64,000 nucleotides of DNA from Platanthera guangdongensis (lineage: Eukaryota > Streptophyta > Magnoliopsida > Asparagales > Orchidaceae): contig CM077150.1 in the NCBI GenBank assembly GCA_039583875.1, positions 190,334,733-190,398,732 on the forward strand, written 5' to 3'. Shown in pieces: positions 1-9,536 of this stretch; positions within the stretch are counted from its first letter, which is position 1; the number at the start of each line of letters is the position of its first letter. The notes under the pieces were generated by a model. That model was not told where the DNA came from and searched no databases. It saw only the letters and a program-made list of their open reading frames with translations. The translations under genes and the position numbers were made by a program.

Positions 1-2701
1 AGAAAATGGATTGGAGCACTTGGTCTCAGAACCTACAAGGATATGGAAAAGGAAGTTTTTGAATTCTACTCATCGGCATCCATGGATTTGACGGGCCTGA
101 AAATTAAGTCATTCATTCAAGGAACCAAGGTCAAACTCACCCAGAAGAGTTTAAGGAAGACACTACAACTTCACAAGATTAAGGAAGAGGATGACATAGC
201 ATCCTCCATGACAAAAGATGCTCTCTAATGGTGTGGACTGGATCCCACTACCTAGATTGGATCATCCATGAATAGGAAGAGAATGAATTCCCAGGGAAAA
301 TTCCTGTCAGAAATCATAGGAAAAGTTATTCTGTGCAAATCCGGAGGACATGATAGGATTTCAGCCTACATGTTCAATCTCATGATCCGAGTTATCTTCA
401 AGGTACCAATAAACTGGTCTGCTGTTGTTTTTGACAGGATCAAAGAAGGACTCAAGAAATCTAATCTAGGCAGAATACTAAGCCTGTATTTGGTCTTGAC
501 TATTCCAGAAGTGATGAATCAAATAGTAGGCTCTAAGATTAATCACATGAGAAGAATGGACTTAAGAATAATGTCCAGATGGGATAGACACCTGACCAAA
601 GAAGTTTCTACTCCACAGAAACAAACAAAGCAGATTCAAAAAAAAGAAGCAAACAGCCCCCAAGACCACTGAATTATCCAGTGATTTAGAAGGAGAAGTG
701 GTTTTCTGCTTAGATGGAGAAGGACCAGAGAATAATAGGAAATCACCTGCTCTAGAGACTATAAATGTTGGTCATGTGCAGGAGGAGCCAGTTCCTACAA
801 TCAACATCTCAGTGGATTAGGTACAGGAAGAGCCTCATCAAGGGGGAGCCAATGAGCTTTCTCCAGTTTCAGCTCAACAAGAGGCATTACCCTCAGGGGG
901 AACTCATGAGCAAGAGCCACATGTCCACACAGCTGCATTGGACAGTGAAGAAGCTACACAATCTATAGTTGAGGTACTACTGGATATCAATAAAGATGCT
1001 ATAAATACTGAAAATGATACACTGATTGTACTTATGACTAATGTTGTACAGCATAATCAAGACAATGTACCTGAAAATGATATTACCATGGAAGAGAATT
1101 TTGCATTTACACACAATCTACCTGCTGAGAAAGAGACTGCTATTCCTCCAGTTCAAATAAACTAGGAAGTCACCTTAGAAGAATTATTTCCTGATTTACT
1201 TGGAGCAAGAACTGAGGGGGAGCTGGCAAGGACTGAGGGGGAGAAACCAATTATGGAATCTAATCCAAATGATACAGTGGACATAGCAAGCTCATCTGAT
1301 TCTTTTGAACATGAAGAAGCCTCCAGAGCAAAGAAGAGAAAGCCTGTGGAAGTAAGAAAGAGGAGCTCTGGCTATAAGAAAGCCTTACAGTCTGTCTCAC
1401 CAACTCCAGCTCCAGCAGTGTACTTCAGTTCACTTCTACTGAAACTGCAAGTAAAGATAGATGAACAACGACATGCACTTGAAAAATATGTTGATGAGAG
1501 CAATAAGGAATTGCAAATTTAGCTAGCCCAAGATATCAAATCTATCAGATTTGAAGTGAATTTGCATAAAAAGGAAATGACAGATTGTTTCCATAAGGGA
1601 GGTAATGTTGTAGTATATTTAGCCAAGCAACAACAGGAGGCCAAAACTCAAATAGATGACATAGCAGTGAAACAAGGCTATATTCTGGAAAACCAAATCA
1701 GAATGAATGACAATCTAACAGAATCCCACAATGTTATTGTCATAGAACTACAGAATAAAGCCACTGCTTTCACTGCAAACATTGCTAAAGAAAAGTCTGA
1801 GTTTGATAAACAACTCAAAGCAGATTTGGCTAATGTTCACACTGTTATTCTGGACTATCAAAAGGTCATTTCTGATCAGCTGCAGAAGTTTAGATCATTC
1901 TATAAAGAAGGCACAAATTAACTAACTAATCAGATAAGATTTCAAAAGGATGATCTCAGAGACCATATTGAAAGAGAAGTCATAAAGGGGGAGAGGATGT
2001 TAGTCAATGCAGGCTCTGATCATGCTAAATGGATCACTAATTCTATCAGAGCAACTCTTGGTTATCCACCCCTGTGTGATGATGATAACACTGCTGAATC
2101 AGGCATTCAACCAGCTTCCAATGAAGGAGTTCAGCAGGAAGTAGCTCAAATTATTTATCCACCTGCTGATTTTGAAGGCATTCAATATGCAGTACAACAA
2201 ATGTACAGTCCTCCACGGGAGGTAAAGAATGTAATTATTGAAAAATTTGAAATGTCTGAAGCTGCTTTGAAAAGAGAGCAAGAAGCACAACTTTCTAAGA
2301 AAAGGTTTAGAGAGCGGGCTGAATTAAAGCCTAATTTTGAAAAATGGAGTCCCACCTCCAGAAACATTATTCTCACTATCTGGCAAGCTGTTAAAGACAA
2401 CATGCATGATAGAGGCAAGTGGTACTCTGTACAAGAATGGAGCAAGTATCAGAAATGACAAGATGTCATTTATCAGTTCAGAAGAGACCTTAAAGCTGGG
2501 AAGATACCTGCAACCTCTGTGGAGCCAAGCAAATACTTTCCAAAACCTTATCATTACTTTGAAAGGCAAAAGGTCAAGGCTGGAGAGCTGAAGAAGAAGG
2601 ATCATAAAGGAAAGAAGCCGGCTGATGACACTGAAGCTAATGTACAAGCTAGGATTCAGTCTGGCAAAGGAATTATTTTCAAGGAGCATGATCAATCCTA
2701 G
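1..2701 (+). pseudogene. Extra ORF (ORF3) of element D, decayed and cut by the window start
   Basis: This is the D version of the extra ORF also seen in A, H and G. Its 5' end is outside. Recognisable blocks run in order: the N-terminal domain (about 1-600; a LLSDIIGKVLICK-like stretch near 300 matches A and H), an acidic and low-complexity middle, a long coiled-coil-like stretch (about 1450-2000) and a basic lysine-rich tail ending at a stop at 2699-2701. The frame is broken many times by nonsense codons (for example after 228, 672, 1165, 1522 and 1921). The N-terminal domain resembles proteins annotated in plants as 'putative plant transposon protein'; its function is unknown. Its place between pol and the 3' LTR matches the env-like position of sireviruses, but I see no clear signal peptide or membrane segment, so calling it an envelope protein is not supported. 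Confidence 0.75.
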
Positions 2702-2993
2702 AATTAGATGATCTAGGCTTAGGTCAATGTAAAATTTTGGACTAAATCCTTGTTTTGCTGAACATATATTAATAAAATTCCTTGATTTAGTCTTAATTTG
2801 ATATTGGATACTTAAAATTTTGTGATGCATGTTTATTATGTTATAACACATTCTGTGATGATACTAATACATGTTATGACTGCTTATGGGTACTCTTGTC
2901 TTTGAAATACTTGATTACATCATAATATTTGTTTTATTATAAGTGATGTATATCATTGACTAAGGGTTATGACTTCTCCAAATAGGAGGAGAT
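2702..2993 (+). other. 3' untranslated stretch and polypurine tract of D
   Basis: This AT-rich non-coding stretch ends in the polypurine tract AATAGGAGGAGAT (2981-2993), directly abutting the LTR at 2994. The tract primes plus-strand DNA synthesis in LTR elements. A has the related AATAGGGGGAGAT in the same place. Confidence 0.8.
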
Positions 2994-3130
2994 TGTTGGG
3001 TACATTGAAAATGTGTACCAGATTTAGAGAAGCCACACCTAACTCAATGATATTCATCAATGTGTTTTTGATGTTGTGTTCAGTTTCAATGTGCAGGTTA
3101 AGGAAATGCAGAAAACATTTCTAAGTACAA

Positions 3131-3545
3131 GTGTCGACACTTGAGAAGAATTGTGTCGGCACTTGGGAAAAGCTGTGTGGACACCAGAAGCCAGATTGTG
3201 TCGACACACAGGAGTTGTGTCGACACACAGAAAATCTGTCGACAACAACTGTATCGACACACAGGACTTGTGTCGACACATTCCAGAATTCTGTTGACAA
3301 AAATTGTGTCGGCACACAGGACTTGTGTCGACACACACCAAAATTCTGTCAACACCAACTTTATCAAGACTAGGAGCTATTGTGTCGACATACAAGACTT
3401 ATGTCGACACATTCCACTGAAGCTGTGTTGAAGATAAAGAAGGACTCTGTCGACACTATGAGATATGTGTCGACATCATCAAGAATTGTGTCGACACATG
3501 GTCTATTTATGTTGACACATTTGAAGTATTGTCTCGACACTTTTC
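3131..3545. repeat. GTGTCGACAC palindrome array in the D LTR (U3)
   Basis: About eight exact copies of TGTCGACAC and some ten one-base variants are spaced mostly 15, 17, 19 or 21 bp apart. A higher-order unit of about 53 bp (17 + 21 + 15) repeats nearly three times at 3217-3380. Each motif is a perfect palindrome with a SalI-type GTCGAC core. The array ends about 140 bp before the TATA box. Confidence 0.9.
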
Positions 3546-3685
3546 TGCTGAGATAGAGTACAATGAGGGATCAAGTATCACGACTGAAGACTTGTCAGCT
3601 GCCATAACTAACAATGATGTTGCATCTGCTAGAGCTGTCAGTAGGCTGCTGTGAACTGGATCAGCTAGTAACCTTGGATGGGGTC

Positions 3686-3693
3686 TATATAAT
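3686..3693 (+). promoter_or_regulatory. TATA box of the D LTR
   Basis: TATATAAT lies downstream of the palindrome array, in the position expected for the U3 promoter. No transcription start can be seen directly. Confidence 0.55.
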
Positions 3694-4656
3694 GACATGT
3701 TCTATCATTAAATAGAGAATTGAAAAAGACGACGACAACAATCGAAGAACAAGAAAAAGAGATGTCTTCATCCAGAGATCAACAAGTCTCTAAGGGTAGA
3801 TCCTGAATAAGTCTGCAAGAAGAATTCAGAGCCACATCTGAATAGAAGAAGGAATCTGGATTGAAGATCATCTCTAAATTCACAAGAAGATCAACCTTTC
3901 TTTGTTCAAATTCAAGAAACTTTGAAGAAGCTAAGATAGGTTGGATCTAAAGCAGTCAGATCTATCAAGAACTGACTAAGAAACCTTCAATCCATTCTCT
4001 CTCTACCTGGGTGAAGGATTTATTCTTTGTATAATCAATTTTCTCTGTAGGATCTTATATAGATCTTAGTGTAGGAGAGTTATCTATCTGAGTTGTAAGC
4101 CTAAATCTATAAAGGCTGAGGTAGGGCTGAGTGCCTGAGGTAGGATACTGAATTCTCTGAGTTGTAAGCCTAAATCTATAAAGGCTGATGTAGGGCTAAG
4201 TTCCTGAGGTAGGGGATTAATTTCTCTGAGCTGTAGGCCTGGTGAAAGAGGCTGATTTAGGGCTTAATTGCCTGAGTTGTAGGATTGTGCACTTACTCTG
4301 AGTTAGGATTCTCTGGAAGAATCTGAGTTGTAGGACTTGCAGAAGTCTGAGCTGTAGGAACCTTTCAGGGTTCAGAGTTGTAAGATCTGAGGATCTGAGA
4401 AGGAAGAAGGAAGTTAGGCCGAATCTAGTATACTACTAGATAGACGAAGTGGGAAAGTGGTTTACCCATCTCTTGGGGAACCACTATAAATCTATGTGCA
4501 ATCTGTGCTGGCTGTGTTTGTTTTTATGCTGTGTTGAGATATTTGTTGCATAGATTTATTACTAGTAAAATATACTGTCTGCCTTAATAAAAAGAATTGA
4601 ACCGATTCACCCCCCCTAGGTATTTAGGATATCTTGAAACCAATTCTTTCACACCA

Positions 4657-4995
4657 TTTGGGTGAGAGAGTCCCAAATGGCCTTGGATGAAGTGCATTCA
4701 GCCACTTTCTAGAAAATGTCATCAGACATTGTTTGGGACAGAATGTTCATGGCTTTAGCATTAACAACCTTTACTTTCTTCTGAGCATCAGTCCACTCAG
4801 GTGGTAGAACTACATTAGTGCTTGAGGCTGCTGTAGGTGTAGAGGCAGTTGCTTAAGGAGGACCTGTCAAAATAGAGTTGTAGATGGGACATCAATAGAA
4901 TTCATATACAATTTTATTCTTGCCTTCCAGATGATAAACTTATTTAAGTTGCACACTGGAGGTCTGGTGCTTGCATAGTCTTTTTTCTGTGCCAT
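4657..4995 (-). pseudogene. 5' fragment of the gag gene of copia element C
   Basis: Read on the minus strand from an ATG at 4995, the product begins MAQKKDYASTRPPVCNLNKF and includes an IIWKARIKLYM-like stretch, the usual start of a copia capsid protein. Near the left end it reads SSKAIWDSLTQM, a well-conserved gag phrase. At least one frameshift follows VPSTTLF, and a stop replaces a residue after SDDIF. Element D cuts the gene at 4656, so only about 110 codons remain here. Confidence 0.75.
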
Positions 4996-5086
4996 GCTGT
5001 GTATATAATACTAATAGAAATAAAATAAAAATCAGATCTAATAAGGGATCTTTTGGTTCAAGGGTTAGCTTGTACATCCAATGGAA

Positions 5087-5101
5087 CCTGCTCTGATACC
5101 A
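5087..5101 (-). other. Primer binding site of element C
   Basis: The minus strand reads TGGTATCAGAGCAGG, complementary to the 3' end of plant initiator tRNA-Met. It lies two bases inside the LTR edge at 5104. This fixes the orientation of C (minus) and shows the adjacent LTR is the 5' one. Confidence 0.85.
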
Positions 5102-5103
5102 AT

Positions 5104-5694
5104 TGAAAGTTAGGTTTAGATCTGATATACTCTAGAGGTGGGGTGAATATAGTATCTTTAAACTTTTAAGACTTTTTGCTGTAAATAATAAATCAGTCCT
5201 AAGTTAAAATAATCTACCACAGGCACAACAAATATGAACAATATACCACAAGCACAGCAAATATGAACTAGCTATCACATACACTGCAACATAACTAGCA
5301 CAGCCACAGCAAGAGCAAAAGAAAAAGATGTCAACCAGACAACACACGAATTTTATAGTGGTTCCCCAACCTGGGTACATCCACTCTTCTACCACCCTAG
5401 TAGGAATCCACTCAGGTTTTTGATCAGGTGACTACCACCAATGAGCTTTTGTTCAGGTGCTCAAAAACCAATCCCAAGTCTTTTGATCAGGTGACTTGCA
5501 ATCAGGAATAACTTTTGAAGGGAGTTAAAGAACCTTTTTACAGTGGGGGTGAGAGAGTGATGATGTCTTCTCTTTCTCAAATACAACCGAGAAGACTTAT
5601 TGGATCTTGATGTTAACAAAGCTCCCACTAAGATATTGATTTGTTCAGGAAGGTTGGAGCTTTGCTTCAGGGTGAGTAGGCCTTCAATCCTTTA
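5104..5694 (-). repeat. 5' LTR of element C, PBS-side piece (591 bp)
   Basis: This starts TGAAAGTTAGG next to the primer binding site and runs until element B interrupts it. The rest is 34572-35676, giving an LTR of about 1.7 kb. It includes the conserved hairpin at 5358-5384, read here in the reverse sense. Confidence 0.85.
5690..5694. other. Target site duplication of element B (CTTTA), left copy
   Basis: CTTTA at 5690-5694 is repeated at 34567-34571, exactly flanking the LTR ends of B. A 5 bp duplication is usual for LTR elements. It shows that B entered the LTR of C as one piece. Confidence 0.93.
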
Positions 5695-6249
5695 TGTCAC
5701 AACCCGCATTTCCTCAATGAGCACGTCGTATCAGAGCAAGAGGAAAAATGGGTTGTGATGCCACATCGTGCAGGGGATAACTGCACACGCTCAGACACAC
5801 CTTTACACTTACTAGACTAGATTATAATCATCAGTTATATGCAAGAAAACCGTTGAGTTTGATGGCCATATCCCTCGGCCTAGTAGAGCAAAATGTGGTT
5901 GTACGCGGCGGAAAATAATTTACGTTAGTTGTGATTTTTCCTATATGAACTCTAGATTTATTATACCATAAGAAATCGTCTGTTTTTTTACATGATTTGG
6001 AAATACGTCTTAGTTTACCAAAACATGTATGCATGACATAGAATAGTAGGTTTGTTTTAACTTTAAAATATCTAATGCAACCTAGCATAAATCCTTCCCA
6101 AGAGCAAGTAGACATCATCTCATCCAAATGATTCATATTAGCAGTCTAGCATTCATATGTAGCAAGTAAAGAAAGCCACCAATGGGCACCAACAAGCTGA
6201 CACGAACCCATTGGTGCTTATGTATGTCTGTACAATAAAGGAAAGAACT
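5695..6249 (-). repeat. 3' LTR of B, outer piece (555 bp)
   Basis: This matches 31763-32317 of the other LTR nearly base for base. It is cut off at 6249, where A inserted; the LTR resumes at 14931. Confidence 0.92.
6245..6249. other. Target site duplication of element A (GAACT), left copy
   Basis: GAACT at 6245-6249 is repeated at 14926-14930. The other LTR of B reads AAAGAACTACCTCC with a single GAACT at 32313-32317, which is the unoccupied form of this very site. Confidence 0.96.
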
Positions 6250-6560
6250 TGTTGGGTATTGTATCCACAATTACCTGGATTTGACGAAGCCACCTGTCAA
6301 GCTAAGATGAATTCACGATGTATTTGATAAAACCTTTTAAGTTGTGCTTGCAGTTATTCCACGCTAAGTGCACTCCAATGTCAGGGTGCAGTAGGTCAAT
6401 ATACACGGGTCTGCACGACGTAATCCCTCGTTGAGCAGATCAGTGTGTTGGCCTACGTGCACTCTCTCTATTGGAGTATACTTATTTTCAAGTACAGGGC
6501 TGTGATCATGCAAGAGCAAACGAGGAGCAAGGATGGGTCAAAGAGTAGCTCATGGGTGGG

Positions 6561-6893
6561 AAGACGAAAAATTGACTAAGTGTGAATCGACGAGAATCAC
6601 TAGTGATTCTCGCCGAATCGTCGAGAATCACCGGCTGGTTCTCGCCGTCTCTATTCGGCTGCATCAAAGCATGCGACTTTGGCGCTAAGTCATAATCGAC
6701 GAGAATCACCAAGTGATTCTTGCCGAATCGTCGAGAATCACTGGCTGATTCTCGCCGTCTCTATCAGGCTAAATCAGAGCATGCAAACAAGTCAACATCG
6801 ACGAGAATCACCTTTGATTCTCGCCGAATCGACGAGAATCACCTTTGATTTTCGCCGATTCGACGAGAATCACCTTCGATTCTCGCCGATTTT
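6561..6893. repeat. GAGAATC-GATTCTC inverted-repeat array, A 5' LTR
   Basis: Seven units of the form CGACGAGAATCACY...RGATTCTCGCCGA, each able to fold into a hairpin, in three clusters. At 6561-6620 one unit is the perfect palindrome GAGAATCACTAGTGATTCTC. The array lies about 120 bp upstream of the TATA box. Confidence 0.9.
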
Positions 6894-7010
6894 GACTTGG
6901 GCAATTTTCTGGAAAACGCTGGACCGGATTCTGCCGTTGGCACTATTTTGAACCGGAATTAGGGTTTCTTCAGGTGGGACCCATAACGGTCATAATGGAG
7001 TATTCTACCG

Positions 7011-7018
7011 TATAAATA
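7011..7018 (+). promoter_or_regulatory. TATA box, A 5' LTR
   Basis: TATAAATA is followed by ACACC and about 30 bases later by the conserved phrase GAACAGTAATAGAGAGACAG. The 3' LTR has the same at 14051-14058, and H has TATAAATA in the matching place. This is a good candidate for the core promoter. Confidence 0.65.
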
Positions 7019-7886
7019 CACCTGTATTATTGAACAGTAATAGAGAGACAGAAATTCAAAAAGGAAGCCGAGCCGCGACGTGACCTAGATCGCGGATTCC
7101 GCTCCGCCGCCGTCGCCGCTCATGCTAGTTGGTCGCCGCCTTTGATCGAGTTTCTTCTAGATCTCTCGTCGACAGAAGCTTAGCCAAGCATAGCATCTCA
7201 CGAGTCTAACAGGAGATCCTTTGTCTCTTGATTTGTTGATAGGGAAAACCTTCCCCGTCCGAATCGATCTAGATGATCGATCCTAGTGTGACCGTTGGAA
7301 GACCTAGCTAGCTTTGCTACGAAGTTTGAATCTCCAAAGTACAGGAGCCACACACCGTTGTCGCCGCCGATCCCGAGAACCAAGCCGCCGCCCGTCTTGC
7401 CGCCGCCGGTTTCGTGGTGATTCTCTCCAAGTGAAATCTAGGGTTGTGGACTCTTCGTGACTTCTAGAACACGTCATCAAACGAAGAGGGACACCTTAGT
7501 CTCCGAAAGTAGTTTGTATTTCTTGTACATTCTAGTTCATTTTTGTTGTATAGGAACGTTGGTTCCGAGTTGTAAGGGTTGGGTGCAACCCGTGTTGTGG
7601 GAGTGTTGTCTCCTACGTGTGGAAGGGTTCCTTCCGATAGTGCAAGGATTGGATTTCAATCCTGTTGGTGAAGTGACCGAGTCGTCCCTTGTTGGGAGAT
7701 AGGTCGAAGAGGGAAAGTGGATGTACCCAACTCGGGGAACCACTATAAATAGCTTGTGTACCTTCTTTGCTGTGCTGGTTTGTTTATTTGTGCAGGTACA
7801 ATTTTAATTCCGCAAAAACGCTGCACGTCACCTATTCCCCCCCCCCCCCATAGGTGAAAGTAGTTGACACTAGGAGGACTTTCAAG

Positions 7887-7900
7887 TGGTATCAAAGCCA
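7887..7900 (+). other. Primer binding site of element A
   Basis: TGGTATCAAAGCCA starts two bases after the LTR. It matches the plant initiator tRNA-Met site with one change (A for G at the ninth base), so minus-strand priming may have been slightly weakened. Confidence 0.88.
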
Positions 7901-7958
7901 GGTTACTCATCAAAAAGGTTTACACCTTGAGTAGAATCCTGCCACCAGTGTCAGAAGC

Positions 7959-9536
7959 ATGGAGCTGGATCATGAGATCTCGCCACTAAGACTTCCCACA
8001 TGCACAAAGGAGTATTATCCCGCCTGGAAGATGAGAGTATCGTATCACTTGGAGGCTATCGATCCTCAAGCATCTTTCATCCTGGAAGAGGGTCCTTTTA
8101 TTCCTATGAAGACCTTCAGCTCTGGAAAGAATATCCAAGTGCCCAAGTGTATTGCTGAGATGTCGGAGACGGAACTCTCATTATTTAATCTGGACAAGAT
8201 GATTCATCAGATTATCATGGATATCTGGTCTGGACCTTCTCGCTCTAGATTGGAAAAATGTGGGACGGCCAAATCTATGTGGGTGATGATCTCAGAGCTG
8301 ATGGGGGGATCAAAGAAAGCTGGAATCTGCTGTCAACTAGAGGATGAAGCCTATGTGGGGGTCCTCACCTCTGGAGATGAAGGTAAGGATCAATCGGACA
8401 GCATCAGAGCTCCAGTGTCCGTGTCAGAGACTGAAGAAGCCAGTGAGGAAAGCAGTTCTGATGAGGATGACACAACGTTCACTGGCGCTAGTGACAATAA
8501 CACTGAAGAGCAGGTAACTTCTTCATCTTGCCTTGTCTCTCTTGAAGTTCCTGAAAACAGGAACTGTTTCCCTTCAGAAAATCCTGATTCCCTGAAGAGA
8601 GCCCTTCAGACAAGCAACCTACTTGTTGAGGAGCAAGCGCAGGAGATTGCTCGGCTGAAGATCTTATTGGTTCTCCAATTGGCATCCAACAAGGTCAAGG
8701 ACTCTAAAATCTCAGATCTAGAGAGTAGTCTAGAGAATGAGAAAAAGATAGTCTCTAACTTTTCTAAGGTTGATGCTATGAAGAGAAAGGAAGAAAATGG
8801 GTGGATCTCCCGAATTATAAATTCATGGAGAAATGGGGAAACGGTATTCCGACCCCCCACTCCGAGCAGGAAGGGTACTCATCATGCCTTCAGGTATGAT
8901 CACAGGAACAATCGTGGTCACTGCAAGGGTGATCTGTCCTCATGTGGAGACACCCATAGTGCAAGGGCCGTCATGGCCACCCATGAGAGAATACCTAAGG
9001 CTCATTCTGAGCCCTTTGTATTCTCGGCCACTGCCCCTACTCGGCATGAATCTGCTGGGATCAGTTCTCAGAACTCTTCTCTCCACCCAAGGACACAGGA
9101 AAGGAAGGTTAGAAGTCATGCTGTAAGTTCTCATGGGGCCTCAGGAAGGGGGCTAACTGAAAGGAAGGCACCACCTCCCAGGCCTCGTGACGCTCGCTGC
9201 ATGCATTCCTTCCACCCTTCCACGTGTCATGGTGCAAGAGGCAGTTTTGGGAGCGGATCCAGATCTATCCCATTTGGACCTAGGCTCATGACTACCTCAG
9301 TCACTAGATCAGGTCGGAAACGGAGATACAACATTCACACGTGTTGGTGCTGTGGCAAGGTGGGACACTTTGCTATAGATTGTTGGCACAACCCCTCTGT
9401 GTCAAGGGCAAGGGCCTATCCATATCTCCTGGGCAGAGGTAATCTTCCAGACAGGATTTCTGAGGGAAGACATTCGAGTGTTTATGCTAACAAAAACCTA
9501 GGACCCAATATGTATTGGGTTCCTAAGGTAAAGTAA
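7959..9536 (+). CDS. gag: Gag-like protein of element A (525 aa, intact frame)
   Basis: Structural protein expected to form the retrotransposon particle and bind its RNA. The start is the first ATG after the primer site. Residues 1-120 resemble the N-terminal part of copia capsid (YYPAWKMRVSYHL, then AKSMWVMISELM). The usual central capsid block of about 100 residues is missing: the chain passes straight from SELMGGSKKAG to an acidic, serine-rich stretch (about 140-185). A coiled-coil-like segment follows (about 208-275), then a basic Arg/His-rich region. A zinc knuckle CWCCGKVGHFAIDC (CX2CX4HX4C) lies at about residue 466. The frame is open to the stop at 9534-9536, the only undamaged coding region in the window. 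The H copy aligns along its whole length. Whether the shortened capsid can assemble is unknown. Confidence 0.85.
   Translation: MELDHEISPLRLPTCTKEYYPAWKMRVSYHLEAIDPQASFILEEGPFIPMKTFSSGKNIQVPKCIAEMSETELSLFNLDKMIHQIIMDIWSGPSRSRLEKCGTAKSMWVMISELMGGSKKAGICCQLEDEAYVGVLTSGDEGKDQSDSIRAPVSVSETEEASEESSSDEDDTTFTGASDNNTEEQVTSSSCLVSLEVPENRNCFPSENPDSLKRALQTSNLLVEEQAQEIARLKILLVLQLASNKVKDSKISDLESSLENEKKIVSNFSKVDAMKRKEENGWISRIINSWRNGETVFRPPTPSRKGTHHAFRYDHRNNRGHCKGDLSSCGDTHSARAVMATHERIPKAHSEPFVFSATAPTRHESAGISSQNSSLHPRTQERKVRSHAVSSHGASGRGLTERKAPPPRPRDARCMHSFHPSTCHGARGSFGSGSRSIPFGPRLMTTSVTRSGRKRRYNIHTCWCCGKVGHFAIDCWHNPSVSRARAYPYLLGRGNLPDRISEGRHSSVYANKNLGPNMYWVPKVK

Larger units (their letters stand above)
1..4651 (+). 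mobile_element. Element D: 3' part of a copia (sirevirus-like) LTR retrotransposon
   Basis: The window opens inside this element. It holds a decayed extra ORF, a polypurine tract and a complete 3' LTR. The LTR has the TG...CA ends typical of copia elements (TGTTGGG at the left, CTTTCA at the right). Pol, gag and the 5' LTR lie to the left of the window. The five bases after the LTR, CACCA at 4652-4656, are the expected right copy of the target duplication, but the left copy is outside. D sits in the gag of minus-strand element C, whose sequence resumes at 4657. Its LTR is related to that of solo LTR E (same first 15 bases and same GTGTCGACAC array). Confidence 0.85.
2994..4651 (+). repeat. 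3' LTR of element D
   Basis: The LTR is 1658 bp with TG...CA ends. Parts in order: a U3 region with the GTGTCGACAC array, a TATA box at 3686, a stretch with repeated CTGAGTTGTAAGCC/CTGAGGTAGG phrases (about 4080-4400), a hairpin at 4457-4484 followed by TATAAA, and a poly-C tract before the end. The same order is seen in E, A and H. Confidence 0.88.
6250..7884 (+). repeat. 5' LTR of element A (1635 bp)
   Basis: The LTR runs from TGTTGGGTATTG to GGACTTTCA. It holds the GAGAATC...GATTCTC array (6561-6893), a TATA box at 7011, a CG-rich stretch (7080-7440), a conserved hairpin at 7717-7743 followed by TATAAATA, and a run of 13 C flanked by CACCTAT and ATAGGTG (7829-7856). It is 64 bp shorter than the 3' LTR because its array has fewer units. 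Confidence 0.93.

Noticed and set aside
3057..3431. Cys/Thr/Val-rich open frames across the D array that look like a repeat protein
   Set aside because: They come from translating the GTGTCGACAC repeat in several frames on both strands; no start context or family similarity.
7457..7743. Open frames conserved between A LTRs on both strands
   Set aside because: They are mirror readings of the conserved LTR segment, and H lacks an equivalent coding pattern; conservation is explained by shared LTR descent.
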